Part shown: positions 54,053 through 63,807 of the stretch, one piece after another
Numbering within the stretch: the stretch's first letter is position 1
How the letters are laid out: each line of letters starts with the position of its first letter
NCBI GenBank assembly: GCA_026393535.1
Contig: JAPKZY010000037.1
Span: forward strand, 19,531-83,530
Reading direction: 5' to 3'
Length of the DNA stretch: 64,000 bases
From: Actinomycetota bacterium
Lineage (GTDB): Bacteria > Actinomycetota > Acidimicrobiia > Acidimicrobiales > Ilumatobacteraceae
The notes under the pieces: generated by a model
What the model was told of the DNA's origin: nothing
Databases searched by the model: none
Seen by the model: only the letters and a program-made list of their open reading frames with translations
Position numbers and translations under genes: made by a program

Positions 54053-55557
54053 TAGAAAGCCTCCAGGCGAAGAGTAGGGAACAAGATGACGTCACGAATT
54101 GATTGTGCATTACCAATCAACATGACTAAGCGGTCCATGCCAATACCGAGGCCACCGGTTGGGGGCATTCCGTATTCCATGGCACGTAAGAAGTCTTCAT
54201 CAACTGAGCCGGCTTCTGCATTGCCGGCTTCTTTTGATTTCTGCTCGTCTTCAAAGCGAAGACGTTGTTCGACAGGGTCATTGAGTTCTGAATATGCGTT
54301 TGCCAACTCACGCCCACCAACAAACAATTCGAATCGTTCTGTGAGGTATGGGTCGTTTCTGTCGACGCGAGCAAGTGGGCTGATTTCGACAGGATGTCCG
54401 GTAACGAATGTTGGTTCGCGAAGTGCTGCTTCGCAGGTTGCTTCAAAGAGTTCTTCGATGATCTTTCCTGGTCCAAAATGTGGCAGAACTTTGACGCCAT
54501 GCTTTTCAGCCAGGGAAACCAGTTGCTCGCGCGGTTGCGACGGATGCACTTCAACACCAGTCGCTTCTTTCACGAGGTCGATCATGCGCACCCTGCGCCA
54601 CGGCTTGGCAAGGTCCACGGGGATGTCATCAATCAACACAGTGGATGAACCAGTCGCATCATTTGCCGCATTGACGAACAGAACTTCCGTGAGGTCCATG
54701 ATGTCGGTGTAATCGGCGAATGCTTGGTACAGCTCCATCATGGTGAATTCTGGGTTGTGGCGCGTTGAGATTCCTTCATTACGGAACACGCGACCAATTT
54801 CGAACACTCGTTCCATGCCTCCAACAATGAGTCGCTTGAGATGCAACTCGAGTGCGATACGTAGGTACAAGGTCATGTCGAGTGCATTGTGATGAGTGAC
54901 GAAAGGCCGAGCATGTGCACCGCCTGGTTCAACGTGCAGAACGGGAGTTTCAACTTCGATGAAACCGCGTTCATGCAGAGTGCGGCGAAAGCTTGCAATG
55001 ACTGCATGGCGAACAGCAAACATGCGACGTGATTCTTCATTACCAATGAGATCTGCATAGCGCTGGCGGTAACGAGTATCGGTATCGGTAAGACCATGCC
55101 ATTTGTCGGGCAGTGGACGAACAGCTTTTGAGAGGAGAACGACTGAATCAACTTTGATTGACAGCTCGCCCTTACGGGTTGTCATGACGATGCCTGTTGC
55201 GCCTACCCAGTCTCCGAGATCCAGGTTGTTGATGGCATCAAATGCATCGTCTCCAACTATTGCTTTAGAGACGAATAACTGAATAGATGTTTCGCGGTCT
55301 TGCAGTGTGGCGAAAATAAGTTTTCCCTGGTCGCGCTTCAGCAGAATTCGGCCTGCCACCGTGACATGGGTTTCGGTTTCAGAGCCAGCTTCCAAAGTTC
55401 CGAATTCATTGCGAATTTCGCCAAGAGTGTGGCTGCGATCAAACCGGTACGGGTATGGATTAGTGCCTTGCGCACGAAGCGCATCAAGCGAGCCAAGACG
55501 GCGAGCTTTTTCTTGCTCGAGGCCATTAGTTCCTAGATCTACAGATTCATCACTCAC
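54052..55557 (-). CDS. lysS: Lysyl-tRNA synthetase (class II)
   Basis: 501 residues from GTG 55557. OB-fold anticodon domain is followed by the class II core: motif 2 in RVFRNEGISTRHNPEFTMME, motif 3 in GGLGIGMDRLVMLI. It charges tRNA-Lys. The coupling with dapD links lysine use to its synthesis. The frame opens at 55602, but the GTG at 55557 (SDESVDLG) is more plausible because the earlier part lies close to the divergent M15 gene. Confidence 0.95.
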   Translation of the reverse strand: MSDESVDLGTNGLEQEKARRLGSLDALRAQGTNPYPYRFDRSHTLGEIRNEFGTLEAGSETETHVTVAGRILLKRDQGKLIFATLQDRETSIQLFVSKAIVGDDAFDAINNLDLGDWVGATGIVMTTRKGELSIKVDSVVLLSKAVRPLPDKWHGLTDTDTRYRQRYADLIGNEESRRMFAVRHAVIASFRRTLHERGFIEVETPVLHVEPGGAHARPFVTHHNALDMTLYLRIALELHLKRLIVGGMERVFEIGRVFRNEGISTRHNPEFTMMELYQAFADYTDIMDLTEVLFVNAANDATGSSTVLIDDIPVDLAKPWRRVRMIDLVKEATGVEVHPSQPREQLVSLAEKHGVKVLPHFGPGKIIEELFEATCEAALREPTFVTGHPVEISPLARVDRNDPYLTERFELFVGGRELANAYSELNDPVEQRLRFEDEQKSKEAGNAEAGSVDEDFLRAMEYGMPPTGGLGIGMDRLVMLIGNAQSIRDVILFPTLRLEAF

Positions 55558-55611
55558 AGACTCTCTACGGTAGTTCGCCTGCCTACTGAACGGGGAAGCC
55601 ATTCATCAACT

Positions 55612-56946
55612 ATGGTCAAACTGGTGCGATGGAGGACTTCAATTTTGATTGCGGCCCTAGTCGGATCGTGTGTGCCAGGTCGTGTATTGGCGATGGACAA
55701 TGCCGGGTTCCCTGTCCAAGGACTTGAGCCCACAATGTCAGTCTCGACAGCTGAAAATTTGACGCCACAACAAGTGTCTCTTATTAGTGCTGGTGTAACA
55801 GCAGGGGGAGCTGTTCCGTATGCGCTGAAATTTCCCACAATCTCGCTGACAGCTCAGACACGTGGGGGCAAAGATGTCCTTCGTCTTGGTGAGGGGTGGC
55901 GGATACCGATGGCGACCATGATTGTTCCGATTGGTTACGTGCGAGCGACTGATGGAGATGCAATGGCAGACATTGTGGCTCGTGGCCAAGTGTTGATGGG
56001 CGAGACAGCTGCCGAGGTTCGTGGAGCACAGGTAGGAGATGTGTTGATATTGCGTGATCGCAAGTTCTGGATGCATCCGTTCACAATTGGCGCAATAGTC
56101 GCCGATGAGTTTGTCGACTCGGGTGATTTATTGATGTCAAGTTCGGCTGCCGCCGCGCTGGGGGAAATGCCTGTCTCGCGAATTGCTATTACTCAGATAG
56201 TTTCGCCTGCCTCAGTGCTTGCGGGGCTAAAGAAATACGGCATCAGGATTGGAACCGTATATCGATTGCGCTCGTCATGGGACAGAGAGAATCCTGATGG
56301 CACTTTAGGAACCGCTACTACTAAGAAGTTATTGGGCGAATTTTCATATCGTCCTACTGTTGGAAGTTCGATTCTTGTTGCAGGTACATGGACATTGCGC
56401 AACATCGCGTGGAAGATGCGTTACACGGATATCAAATTAGGAAACAACTGTCACAAGATTGTTGCAGCGGCAATTCAAGGTGCTCTTACCGAAATTAAGA
56501 ATTCTGGTTTGTCTCGATACATCGACACGAGGAATTCCAATCGTTACGGCGGTTGTTTTGTGGGGCGCTACAACAGGCTTGCGAGTAAATTCGGCGCGCC
56601 ATCCCGTCATGCCTGGGGAATGGCAATTGACATTAATACAGATACAAACCCACAAGGTGGTGTCCCGCAGATGAATTGTGACGTGGTGCGAATTTTCCGC
56701 AAATGGGGATTTGCATGGGGCGGAAATTTTTGGCCAGCTGATGGCATGCATTTTGAATATGTCGGCGAACCTCGAGATCAATTGGGGTATCCATCGCGGT
56801 ACTGTCCAAATAAGGTGCCGGCCATGGCTGTCGCGCTTCCGTCATTTGGTCCAACAACGACAATTCCAATCACGACAACGTCGTCGACGACATCGAGTTC
56901 TACTTCGACAACGTCCCCAACCACTACGGTTGCACCGATAACCTGA
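55612..56946 (+). CDS. Secreted M15-family D-alanyl-D-alanine carboxypeptidase-like protein
   Basis: 444 residues with a signal peptide ending near VLA. The C-terminal M15 peptidase domain has H333 and D340 in RHAWGMAIDI and H380 in DGMHFEYV, the zinc ligands, with WGG upstream of the last. The N-terminal half (30-290) is beta-rich, possibly an anchoring or recognition region. The last 30 residues are nearly all Thr and Ser. It should trim peptidoglycan stem peptides. Confidence 0.88.
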   Translation: MVKLVRWRTSILIAALVGSCVPGRVLAMDNAGFPVQGLEPTMSVSTAENLTPQQVSLISAGVTAGGAVPYALKFPTISLTAQTRGGKDVLRLGEGWRIPMATMIVPIGYVRATDGDAMADIVARGQVLMGETAAEVRGAQVGDVLILRDRKFWMHPFTIGAIVADEFVDSGDLLMSSSAAAALGEMPVSRIAITQIVSPASVLAGLKKYGIRIGTVYRLRSSWDRENPDGTLGTATTKKLLGEFSYRPTVGSSILVAGTWTLRNIAWKMRYTDIKLGNNCHKIVAAAIQGALTEIKNSGLSRYIDTRNSNRYGGCFVGRYNRLASKFGAPSRHAWGMAIDINTDTNPQGGVPQMNCDVVRIFRKWGFAWGGNFWPADGMHFEYVGEPRDQLGYPSRYCPNKVPAMAVALPSFGPTTTIPITTTSSTTSSSTSTTSPTTTVAPIT

Positions 56947-56951
56947 CAAAT

Positions 56952-58319
56952 GTGAACGTCGATAAAAAGCTAGTCATTATCGGTGGTGGCCCCGCTGGCC
57001 ATTCAGCAGCTTCAGCTGCTGCTCGGCGCGGTGTGTCTGTCACGTTGATTGAGCGCGAAATTCTTGGTGGCGCTGCGCATCTTTGGGATTGCGTGCCTTC
57101 AAAAGCAATGATTGCGACCGGTGGCGCGATGAGCTTTACCGGCAAATTGTCCGGCATGGGATTAGAGAACCGTACGGCGCAAGTTGATGTCGAAGCATTG
57201 ACGTTGCGTATTGAGAGCATAAAGACACGATTGTCAAACGATGTTCACAACTTGTTGAATAGTCAAGGTGTCACGGTCATTCTTGGCACCGCTCGACTCG
57301 TCTCTGCACACACTGTGCATGTTGATGCGGCTGATGGAACAACGCACCTACTTGAAGCAGATGACATTCTCATTTCTACTGGTTCTCGCCCGCGTATTCC
57401 TGCATTTGTGACTCCAGATGGTGATCGCATTCTGACAACACGTCATTGCTATCCACCACAAAGTTTCCCGGACAGCGTCACCATCATTGGTTCAGGTGTC
57501 ACTGGTGTTGAATTCGCACATATGTTTGCATCGTTCGGCTCAAAAGTGACTCTCGTCGTAAGTCGTCAACAAGTTCTGCCAGGCAAAGACCCCGAAGTTG
57601 CAGCAGTGTTGGAAGATTCCTTTCTTTCTCGCGGCGTACGTTTGTTCAAAGGTGCACGTGCCATTTCTGTTGAGCGCACAGAAACAGGTGTGCGTGTGGC
57701 GTGCGATGATGGCCGAGTATCTGAAACAACTCATGTTGTTCTTGCTATCGGTTCTCTTCCCAATACTGAAGGTCTTGGTTTAGAAGAAGTTGGTGTGGTT
57801 ACTGATGGTGGATACATACCTATCAACCGTCACTGCCAAAGCAATATCGAACATATCTACGCCGCTGGTGATGTCAGTGGAAAGCTTCCCTTGTCATCTG
57901 TTGCCGCCATGCAAGGACGCAAAGTTGCAGAACAAGTGGTTGGTGGCCCCAAAGGCCCGCACCGTCATCTTGATTACGACAAAGCAGCATCTGCAATTTT
58001 CACTGAACCTGAAATCGCGGATGTGGGCTTGGCTGAGGCTGAAGCTTTTGCGTCTGGCAGGAAAATTCGCGTAACAAAAGTGCCATTTTCAACAACAGCT
58101 AAAGCACTTATTAACAACGACTCGCGTGGGTTCGTGAAGATCATTAGTGACCCAGCAACCGGCGAAGTTCTGGGCGGTTCAATCGTGGGCCGTCATGCAG
58201 CCGAGTTGATCAGTGTCATTGCTCTTGCAGTTACCGCGAACCTCAAAGTCACTGACATTGAAGAATCTTTGTTGGTGCACCCAGCTCTTGCTGAAGCACT
58301 TTCTGACGCGGCCGAATAA
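56952..58319 (+). CDS. lpdA: Flavoprotein pyridine nucleotide disulfide oxidoreductase-family protein, LpdA-like
   Basis: 455 residues from GTG 56952. FAD motif VIIGGGPAGHSAASAAA, NAD motif VTIIGSGVTGVEFAHMF and the dimer domain with SLLVHPALAEAL (His-Glu pair). The redox loop reads GGAAHLWDCVPSK: A42 replaces the first Cys, leaving only C47. The same loss is seen in mycobacterial LpdA (Rv3303c), described as an NAD(P)H quinone reductase. It is unlikely to be a lipoamide dehydrogenase. Convergent with the carboxylase; both genes end at 58319/58320. Confidence 0.85.
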   Translation: MNVDKKLVIIGGGPAGHSAASAAARRGVSVTLIEREILGGAAHLWDCVPSKAMIATGGAMSFTGKLSGMGLENRTAQVDVEALTLRIESIKTRLSNDVHNLLNSQGVTVILGTARLVSAHTVHVDAADGTTHLLEADDILISTGSRPRIPAFVTPDGDRILTTRHCYPPQSFPDSVTIIGSGVTGVEFAHMFASFGSKVTLVVSRQQVLPGKDPEVAAVLEDSFLSRGVRLFKGARAISVERTETGVRVACDDGRVSETTHVVLAIGSLPNTEGLGLEEVGVVTDGGYIPINRHCQSNIEHIYAAGDVSGKLPLSSVAAMQGRKVAEQVVGGPKGPHRHLDYDKAASAIFTEPEIADVGLAEAEAFASGRKIRVTKVPFSTTAKALINNDSRGFVKIISDPATGEVLGGSIVGRHAAELISVIALAVTANLKVTDIEESLLVHPALAEALSDAAE

Positions 58320-60080
58320 CTATTCGATAATTACGACAACGTCACCAGCGCCGACTGTGTCGCCGGTCTTGACATTGATTGCCTTCACTACGCCAGACTT
58401 GTCTGCTTCGATTTGGTTTTCCATTTTCATGGCTTCCAATACAACGACGCTTTGACCAGCTTCAACTGTTTGACCAACTTCAACAAGAACCTTCACAATT
58501 GTTCCTTGCATCGGAACAGACACTTTGCCGCTTCCGCCGCCGGCGCCGCCAGCTGCTGCAGCACTACGTGTTGGCTTTTTGGCCTTTGCGCTTGGTGACG
58601 CAACACCAGCAGATTCAGGAACCCACAACTTCACATCAAAACGACGACCATTAACTTCAACCGTGGTGGTGCGCTGAACAAGCGGCTCATCGTTGTCTCC
58701 GGCAGGAGTGATTGGTGCGGTACCAATATGTGACAGGTCAAGAACTTCTTCTACCCACTTTGTGGAGTGAGTCACTGCCGCAAAGTCAGGGTGTTCGAGA
58801 ATTGCGATATCGGCAGGAATGGTGGTGGCGATTCCTTCCACAACCATTTCTTTCAGTGCACGAATTGCGCGGGCAATTGCGACATCGCGATCGCGACCCC
58901 ACACAATGACTTTTCCGACAAGGTTGTCGTAGTACTGGCTGATCTCATCGCCTGATTCGTATCCGGCGTCAAAGCGCACTCCAAAGCCATCTGGTGCAAC
59001 AAGCTTTGTGATGGGCCCAGGTGATGGAAGGAACTTTCCACCTGCTGGGTTTTCGGCGTTGATACGAATTTCAATTGCGTGTCCACGACGCGCAGCAAGA
59101 ACTTCTTTTTGTGTCATTGGCAATTTCTCGCCAGATGCAACACGGATTTGCCATTCGACGAGGTCGATGCCAGTGATGACTTCTGTAACCGGGTGCTCAA
59201 CTTGAAGGCGAGTGTTCATTTCAAGGAAGAAGAAGTTTCCATCTTGAAAAATGAATTCCACTGTTCCTGCGTTGTAATAACCAACAGCCTTTGCTGCTTT
59301 AACAGCAGCTGCACCCATTGCTTCTTCAACACCTGGTGGAAGACCAGGAGCCGGTGCTTCTTCAATGAGTTTTTGGTGACGACGCTGCGCAGAGCAGTCA
59401 CGTGTGGAAATCCAGACGACGTTTCCGTGTTGGTCTCCGACCAACTGCACTTCAATGTGGCGTGGCCATGTGAGGTAACGCTCAATATAAATTTCATCGC
59501 GACCAAAGAAGCTCTTTGCTTCGCGTTGTGCTGAATCCATTGCTGCTTGTACTTCGTCTGCAGACTGGACAACTTTCATGCCGCGTCCGCCGCCACCGAA
59601 TGCAGCTTTGATTGCTAAGGGCCAACCATGTTCATTTCCAAAGTCAGAAATTTCTCTTTCGGATGTAACAAATTCTGTTGTGCCAGGAACGATCGGTGCT
59701 CCACCGCGCAGTGCTGCTTTACGGCTAGAGACCTTGTCTCCCATTTCGTCGATTGCTTCTGGTGGTGGCCCGATGAATGCAACGCCCATGGCTGTGATGG
59801 CACGTGCGAAGTCTGGGTTCTCAGAAAAGAATCCGTAACCAGGGTGAACGGCGTCTGCGCCACTGTCCGTGATGGCTTTCAGAATTGCTTCGGTGTTGAG
59901 GTAGCTCTCGGCTGCTGTTTGCCCACCAAGTGCATACGCCTCATCAGCGAGACGTACGTGAAGGGCATTGCGATCGAGCTCGGAATAGACCGCAACGGTG
60001 GCAATTCCCATCTCTCGGGCAGCTCGGATTACTCGGACGGCGATTTCGCCGCGATTGGCGATAAGGATTTTCTTCAGCAC
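58320..60080 (-). CDS. Acetyl/propionyl-CoA carboxylase alpha subunit (biotin carboxylase plus biotin carrier)
   Basis: 586 residues from GTG 60080. Biotin carboxylase core: KKILIANRGEIAVRVIRAARE, FGGGGRGMKVV (ATP loop) and NTRLQVEHPVTE. A Gly/Ala linker follows, then the biotinyl domain with K552 in EAMKM. It carboxylates biotin; a separate beta subunit, not in this window, transfers CO2 to acetyl- or propionyl-CoA, which would suit the mutase at 45548. BirA, which attaches the biotin, is divergently encoded 19 nt away. Confidence 0.95.
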   Translation of the reverse strand: MLKKILIANRGEIAVRVIRAAREMGIATVAVYSELDRNALHVRLADEAYALGGQTAAESYLNTEAILKAITDSGADAVHPGYGFFSENPDFARAITAMGVAFIGPPPEAIDEMGDKVSSRKAALRGGAPIVPGTTEFVTSEREISDFGNEHGWPLAIKAAFGGGGRGMKVVQSADEVQAAMDSAQREAKSFFGRDEIYIERYLTWPRHIEVQLVGDQHGNVVWISTRDCSAQRRHQKLIEEAPAPGLPPGVEEAMGAAAVKAAKAVGYYNAGTVEFIFQDGNFFFLEMNTRLQVEHPVTEVITGIDLVEWQIRVASGEKLPMTQKEVLAARRGHAIEIRINAENPAGGKFLPSPGPITKLVAPDGFGVRFDAGYESGDEISQYYDNLVGKVIVWGRDRDVAIARAIRALKEMVVEGIATTIPADIAILEHPDFAAVTHSTKWVEEVLDLSHIGTAPITPAGDNDEPLVQRTTTVEVNGRRFDVKLWVPESAGVASPSAKAKKPTRSAAAAGGAGGGSGKVSVPMQGTIVKVLVEVGQTVEAGQSVVVLEAMKMENQIEADKSGVVKAINVKTGDTVGAGDVVVIIE

Positions 60081-60099
60081 AGGTGACAATCTTTGTCTA

Positions 60100-60849
60100 G
60101 TGGACCCCTCAATTACTAACTCATCGAGCCCATGGCTCATTCAGACCGTTTCCGAGACAGGAAGCACCAACGCTGACCTCATGGCTGCGGGGGTTCTCGG
60201 AGCGCCCGACCGCAGTGTTCTGAGGGCGGATTTCCAATCGGCGGGCCGCGGACGCTTAGACCGCACGTGGGAGGCGCCTCGTGGGGCCAACCTGCTGGTG
60301 TCGCTGTTGTTTCGCACTATTCCGACCCACCTTCACGTTTTGACTCAAGCCGTCGCGCTGTCGGGAGTCATCGCGGCACGTGAATTATGCGGCGTGCAGG
60401 CACAACTGAAGTGGCCAAACGACATTTTGGTGGGACAGGACAAGTTGTCTGGCATCTTGGCTCAAGCAGCCCCTGTTGATGAATTTGGGCGCGTTCCGTT
60501 CGTTGTGGTGGGCATTGGATGCAATCTGTCATGGGCGCCTCCTGGTGCAGCATCACTTGCCAGTTGTGGCTGGACACGTGCAGTGACGCCCGATGAGTTT
60601 CTTGCAGCAATGCTTCCTGAGATTGATCGGCTCTTGATGCTTGACGATGACGCAATGCACGAGGAGTATCTGGCCAACCTTGCGACCGTTGGAACACAGG
60701 TGCGAGCCGAGATGCCGAATGGTGAACACATCATTGGTCGTGCTCTTACGGTGGAACCTGATGGTCGTTTAGTGATTCTCGATGACTGTGCAATAAGTCA
60801 TCGAATTGACACAGCTGACGTAGTGCATCTCCGACCCGCTTCAGACTGA
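60100..60849 (+). CDS. birA: Biotin-[acetyl-CoA-carboxylase] ligase
   Basis: 249 residues from GTG 60100. QSAGRGRLDRTWEAPRG (biotinyl-AMP loop) and LKWPNDILV are the catalytic signatures. There is no N-terminal DNA-binding domain, so it is a class I ligase without repressor function. It biotinylates the carrier encoded by the divergent gene. The frame opens at 59998, but only the part after 60100 is homologous. The 19-nt gap between the two starts is too short for two conventional promoters with 5' leaders. Confidence 0.92.
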   Translation: MDPSITNSSSPWLIQTVSETGSTNADLMAAGVLGAPDRSVLRADFQSAGRGRLDRTWEAPRGANLLVSLLFRTIPTHLHVLTQAVALSGVIAARELCGVQAQLKWPNDILVGQDKLSGILAQAAPVDEFGRVPFVVVGIGCNLSWAPPGAASLASCGWTRAVTPDEFLAAMLPEIDRLLMLDDDAMHEEYLANLATVGTQVRAEMPNGEHIIGRALTVEPDGRLVILDDCAISHRIDTADVVHLRPASD

Positions 60850-60862
60850 CTACCGTGGTTAT

Positions 60863-61873
60863 GTGCTGACTGATGAGAAATTCTCGCGACTTGCGGGGAC
60901 CCCTCGATGGATGCTTGTGGCAAGCGTGGCCTTGGTAATGTCGCTGGCCGGAGCGCTCGGCATTGTGCGAGCAACGAATTCCCATCTTGATTCTGTTCGT
61001 CGGGTGCCTGCAGCGACTCCTGCATTGTCGCCACCGAGTGACGGCGTGGAAAATTTCTTGTTAGTTGGTTCAGATTCCCGAGCCAGTGCCGACCCGTCTG
61101 ATGAAGATTTTGCGACAGTGGGAACTGAGGAAGCTAATCCAGGCATGCGTTCAGACACGTTGATTCTTGTGCGGTACGACACCAAGGCAAAACAGGTTTC
61201 GATGATGTCAATTCCGCGCGACTTGTGGGTGCGAATGGCGGATAACGACAAATTTGCAAAAGTGAATGCCGCATATCAGCGGGGAGCAGACGTTCTTGTG
61301 CGCACGGTTCAGCGAGCATTGAATGTACCGATTCATCATTACATTGAGATTAACTTTTCTGGTTTCAAGCAAATTGTTGACGCAATAGGCGGAGTCCATG
61401 TGTGTGTCGCTCATGCATCACGTGACAAAGCAACTGGTTTTTACATCGGTCGCAGGGCGTGCAAGATTCAATCAGGTGCTGAGGCGTTGAGTTATGCGCG
61501 AGCACGTCATTTCGAAGAAAAGATCGATGGAGTATGGCGACTAGAAGGTACTGGAGACGTTGGTCGCGGTACTCGCCAACGCGCCTTTATGTCGATGCTT
61601 GCTAAAGATGCTGCAATTTATTTAGCGCGTCACCCACTTGATGCTCACAATGTTCTTGATGCATTTGCCGCAGCAGTCTCTGTTGACGAACGGCTCGACC
61701 TCATTGATCTTGCGCGCAAATTACGACCAATTGGTGACGGAACTGCGATCTCATATGCATTGCCTGTGTCTGATGGTTGGGCCGGGAGCCAGTTTGTCTT
61801 TCGCCTTGCCAATGAGGCGCCGCCCTTGTTGGCATATTTTGCTGGACTTGGTCCTGCTCCCGCAGTTGGCTAA
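60863..61873 (+). CDS. LytR-CpsA-Psr (LCP) family protein
   Basis: 336 residues from GTG 60863, with one N-terminal membrane helix (about 17-38) and a large outer LCP domain. GSDSRA, RSDTLILVRYD, MSIPRDLWV and the Arg-rich GRGTRQRA match the lipid-phosphate-binding motifs. LCP proteins attach undecaprenyl-linked polymers (in mycobacteria arabinogalactan) to peptidoglycan, so it fits with glf/glfT2-like genes. Its stop overlaps the convergent GGDEF-EAL stop. Confidence 0.92.
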   Translation: MLTDEKFSRLAGTPRWMLVASVALVMSLAGALGIVRATNSHLDSVRRVPAATPALSPPSDGVENFLLVGSDSRASADPSDEDFATVGTEEANPGMRSDTLILVRYDTKAKQVSMMSIPRDLWVRMADNDKFAKVNAAYQRGADVLVRTVQRALNVPIHHYIEINFSGFKQIVDAIGGVHVCVAHASRDKATGFYIGRRACKIQSGAEALSYARARHFEEKIDGVWRLEGTGDVGRGTRQRAFMSMLAKDAAIYLARHPLDAHNVLDAFAAAVSVDERLDLIDLARKLRPIGDGTAISYALPVSDGWAGSQFVFRLANEAPPLLAYFAGLGPAPAVG

Positions 61874-63807
61874 TCAGTTGCTGGAATTGTCTGCGCTGTA
61901 GTTCTGCGCAGTTTGGTTGCAAACGCTTCGGCGGAAATTGGTTCACCAATTCGGTTGCCCTGCAGTAAATCGCAACCAAGCACTTTGAGGCGTTGTACGT
62001 GATCTTCCGTTGTCACCCATTCGGCACACACAATCAAATTCAAAGAATGAGCCAACTGAATCAGAGAACGAACCATTGGGTCGTCGCCGCCATCTGTGCG
62101 TCCGACATCGCGCACCAATGTGCCGTCAAGTTTCAGTAAGTCGGCGGGGAAGGTGCGTAATGAAGCAAGAGACGAGTAGCCGGCACCAAAGTCATCAACG
62201 GCGATGCGAACACCTTGGCGTTTGAGGGCGGTGACCGTACGCAGAACTGACGGATTGTTATCAACCAACGTTGCCTCAGAGGTTTCAAACACCAATTGAG
62301 AGCCTTCAAGATTGTTGTCACGCAAAATGGTGAGTGCACGATCAACAAAAGTGATATCAGACAGTTGCCGACGTGATGCATTGACATGAATTGCCATGTT
62401 GCGATCAACAAGTCCGGTGGAAATCCATTCGGCAGTGGTGCGAGCACTTTCATTCAGTACCCAGTCACCGATGGGAGCGATAAGGCCTGATTCGTCTGCA
62501 AGGTCAAGGAAGGCGCCTGGTGCAAGTAAGCCGCGCGTTGGGTGATTCCAACGTAATAAAGCCTCTGCAGCAACAACGCGACCTGTATGTGCAGACTCAA
62601 TGGGTTGGAAGACCACCGCGAATTGATTACCTGCAAGAGCTTGTTCAAGTTCTGATGCAAGTGTCTGGCGGGCTTGAGCTGCTGTACGCATATCTTCGCT
62701 GTACAGCTCTGATCTGCCACGACCGCGTTGCTTTGCGCGATACATGGCGGTGTCTGCTGACCGTAACAATGTGACTGCAGCATCTGCAGCAGATTCTGTA
62801 TTCAGAAGTTCGGGCGTGGACATTGCCACGCCGATACTTGCTCCAGCTTCAATTTCGACACCTTGCAATACTAATGGGCCAGTAATCGACATGCGAATTC
62901 GTTCAGCAACATCAAGTGCGACTTGTTCGTCTAATAGTCCTTCGCACAACACAACAAATTCGTCACCGCTGATGCGTGCAACCAAGTCACTAGGGCGAGT
63001 TGCTGCAGCAAGGCGGCGTGCAACAGTGACAATCAGTTGGTCGCCTACAGCATGACCAATGGTGTCATTGACATGTTTGAGTTTGTCGAGGTCAATGAAC
63101 AACACTGCAACGCTTGAATGCGTAGTTCGACTGCGCTCAAGAGCTTCTGTTGTCTTTCGTTCGAACAACACTCGGTTCGGAAGGCCGGTCAGTGCGTCAT
63201 GTGTAGCTTGTCGCGCAAGTTCAGCTTGAGACTGGCGTTCTTCTGTGATGTCACGAGTAATAGTGGCCCAATGGTGAACGCTTCCGTTGGCATCTCGCAC
63301 TACTTGTACCACAACTGACAGTGTGCGGGCGATGCCATCTGGCGATCGAAAGCCAATTTCGCCTTCCCAACGGTGAGAAGAATCCGCTGGTGGGGCAGCG
63401 TCAAGCAATACGCGAGGCAATTGGTCTCGAACTGCTTGCATAAATGTGCGTGCGGCAACGTCGCCGGCACCAGCACCTGGGTCTGTGACGCCGATCAGTG
63501 TGCGAGCAGTGTCATTCGCAAACATCAATTCACCAACACGGTCAAAAACGAGCACAGCATCGCCAGAGACATCAAGTAGTCCGACAAGCTGGTCAGACAA
63601 TTGACGCTGTGTTACAAGAGTGGTGCAATCAATTGCTGTGCCGATGTAGCCGGCAAGTGCGCCATCAATGAGAACTGGTTGGGTAGACACTTGGATCCAC
63701 ATGACTTCACCAGTTGCTAATCCAATGCGGAACTCAACAGTAAAAGTTTCTCCACTGTCGCGATGTTGAACCCAACGTCGTTCACATTCTGTTCGTTCCT
63801 GTGGCAA
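61870..63807 (-). CDS. PAS-GGDEF-EAL cyclic di-GMP signalling protein
   Basis: Domains in order: PAS segments (about residues 1-180), GGDEF domain (ALTGLPNRVLFER, then ISGDEFVVL, an SGDEF variant) and EAL domain (AEALLRWNHPTRG; DDFGAGYSSL). It may make or break c-di-GMP; the variant GGDEF is often still active. The nearest usable start is TTG 63807, but the frame is open to 63978 and the extra part (TALPIGIFETDINCRLT) reads as a PAS N-terminus. An in-frame TAA at 63979-63981 follows, with no ATG, GTG or TTG between. The true start or an upstream frameshift is unresolved. Confidence 0.85.
   Translation of the reverse strand: MPQERTECERRWVQHRDSGETFTVEFRIGLATGEVMWIQVSTQPVLIDGALAGYIGTAIDCTTLVTQRQLSDQLVGLLDVSGDAVLVFDRVGELMFANDTARTLIGVTDPGAGAGDVAARTFMQAVRDQLPRVLLDAAPPADSSHRWEGEIGFRSPDGIARTLSVVVQVVRDANGSVHHWATITRDITEERQSQAELARQATHDALTGLPNRVLFERKTTEALERSRTTHSSVAVLFIDLDKLKHVNDTIGHAVGDQLIVTVARRLAAATRPSDLVARISGDEFVVLCEGLLDEQVALDVAERIRMSITGPLVLQGVEIEAGASIGVAMSTPELLNTESAADAAVTLLRSADTAMYRAKQRGRGRSELYSEDMRTAAQARQTLASELEQALAGNQFAVVFQPIESAHTGRVVAAEALLRWNHPTRGLLAPGAFLDLADESGLIAPIGDWVLNESARTTAEWISTGLVDRNMAIHVNASRRQLSDITFVDRALTILRDNNLEGSQLVFETSEATLVDNNPSVLRTVTALKRQGVRIAVDDFGAGYSSLASLRTFPADLLKLDGTLVRDVGRTDGGDDPMVRSLIQLAHSLNLIVCAEWVTTEDHVQRLKVLGCDLLQGNRIGEPISAEAFATKLRRTTAQTIPATD

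Noticed and set aside
58313..58326. 14-bp palindrome CGAATA-AC-TATTCG
   Set aside because: It arises because two convergent genes both end in Glu-stop (GAATAA and GAATAG) back to back; too short and without a U-run for a terminator.
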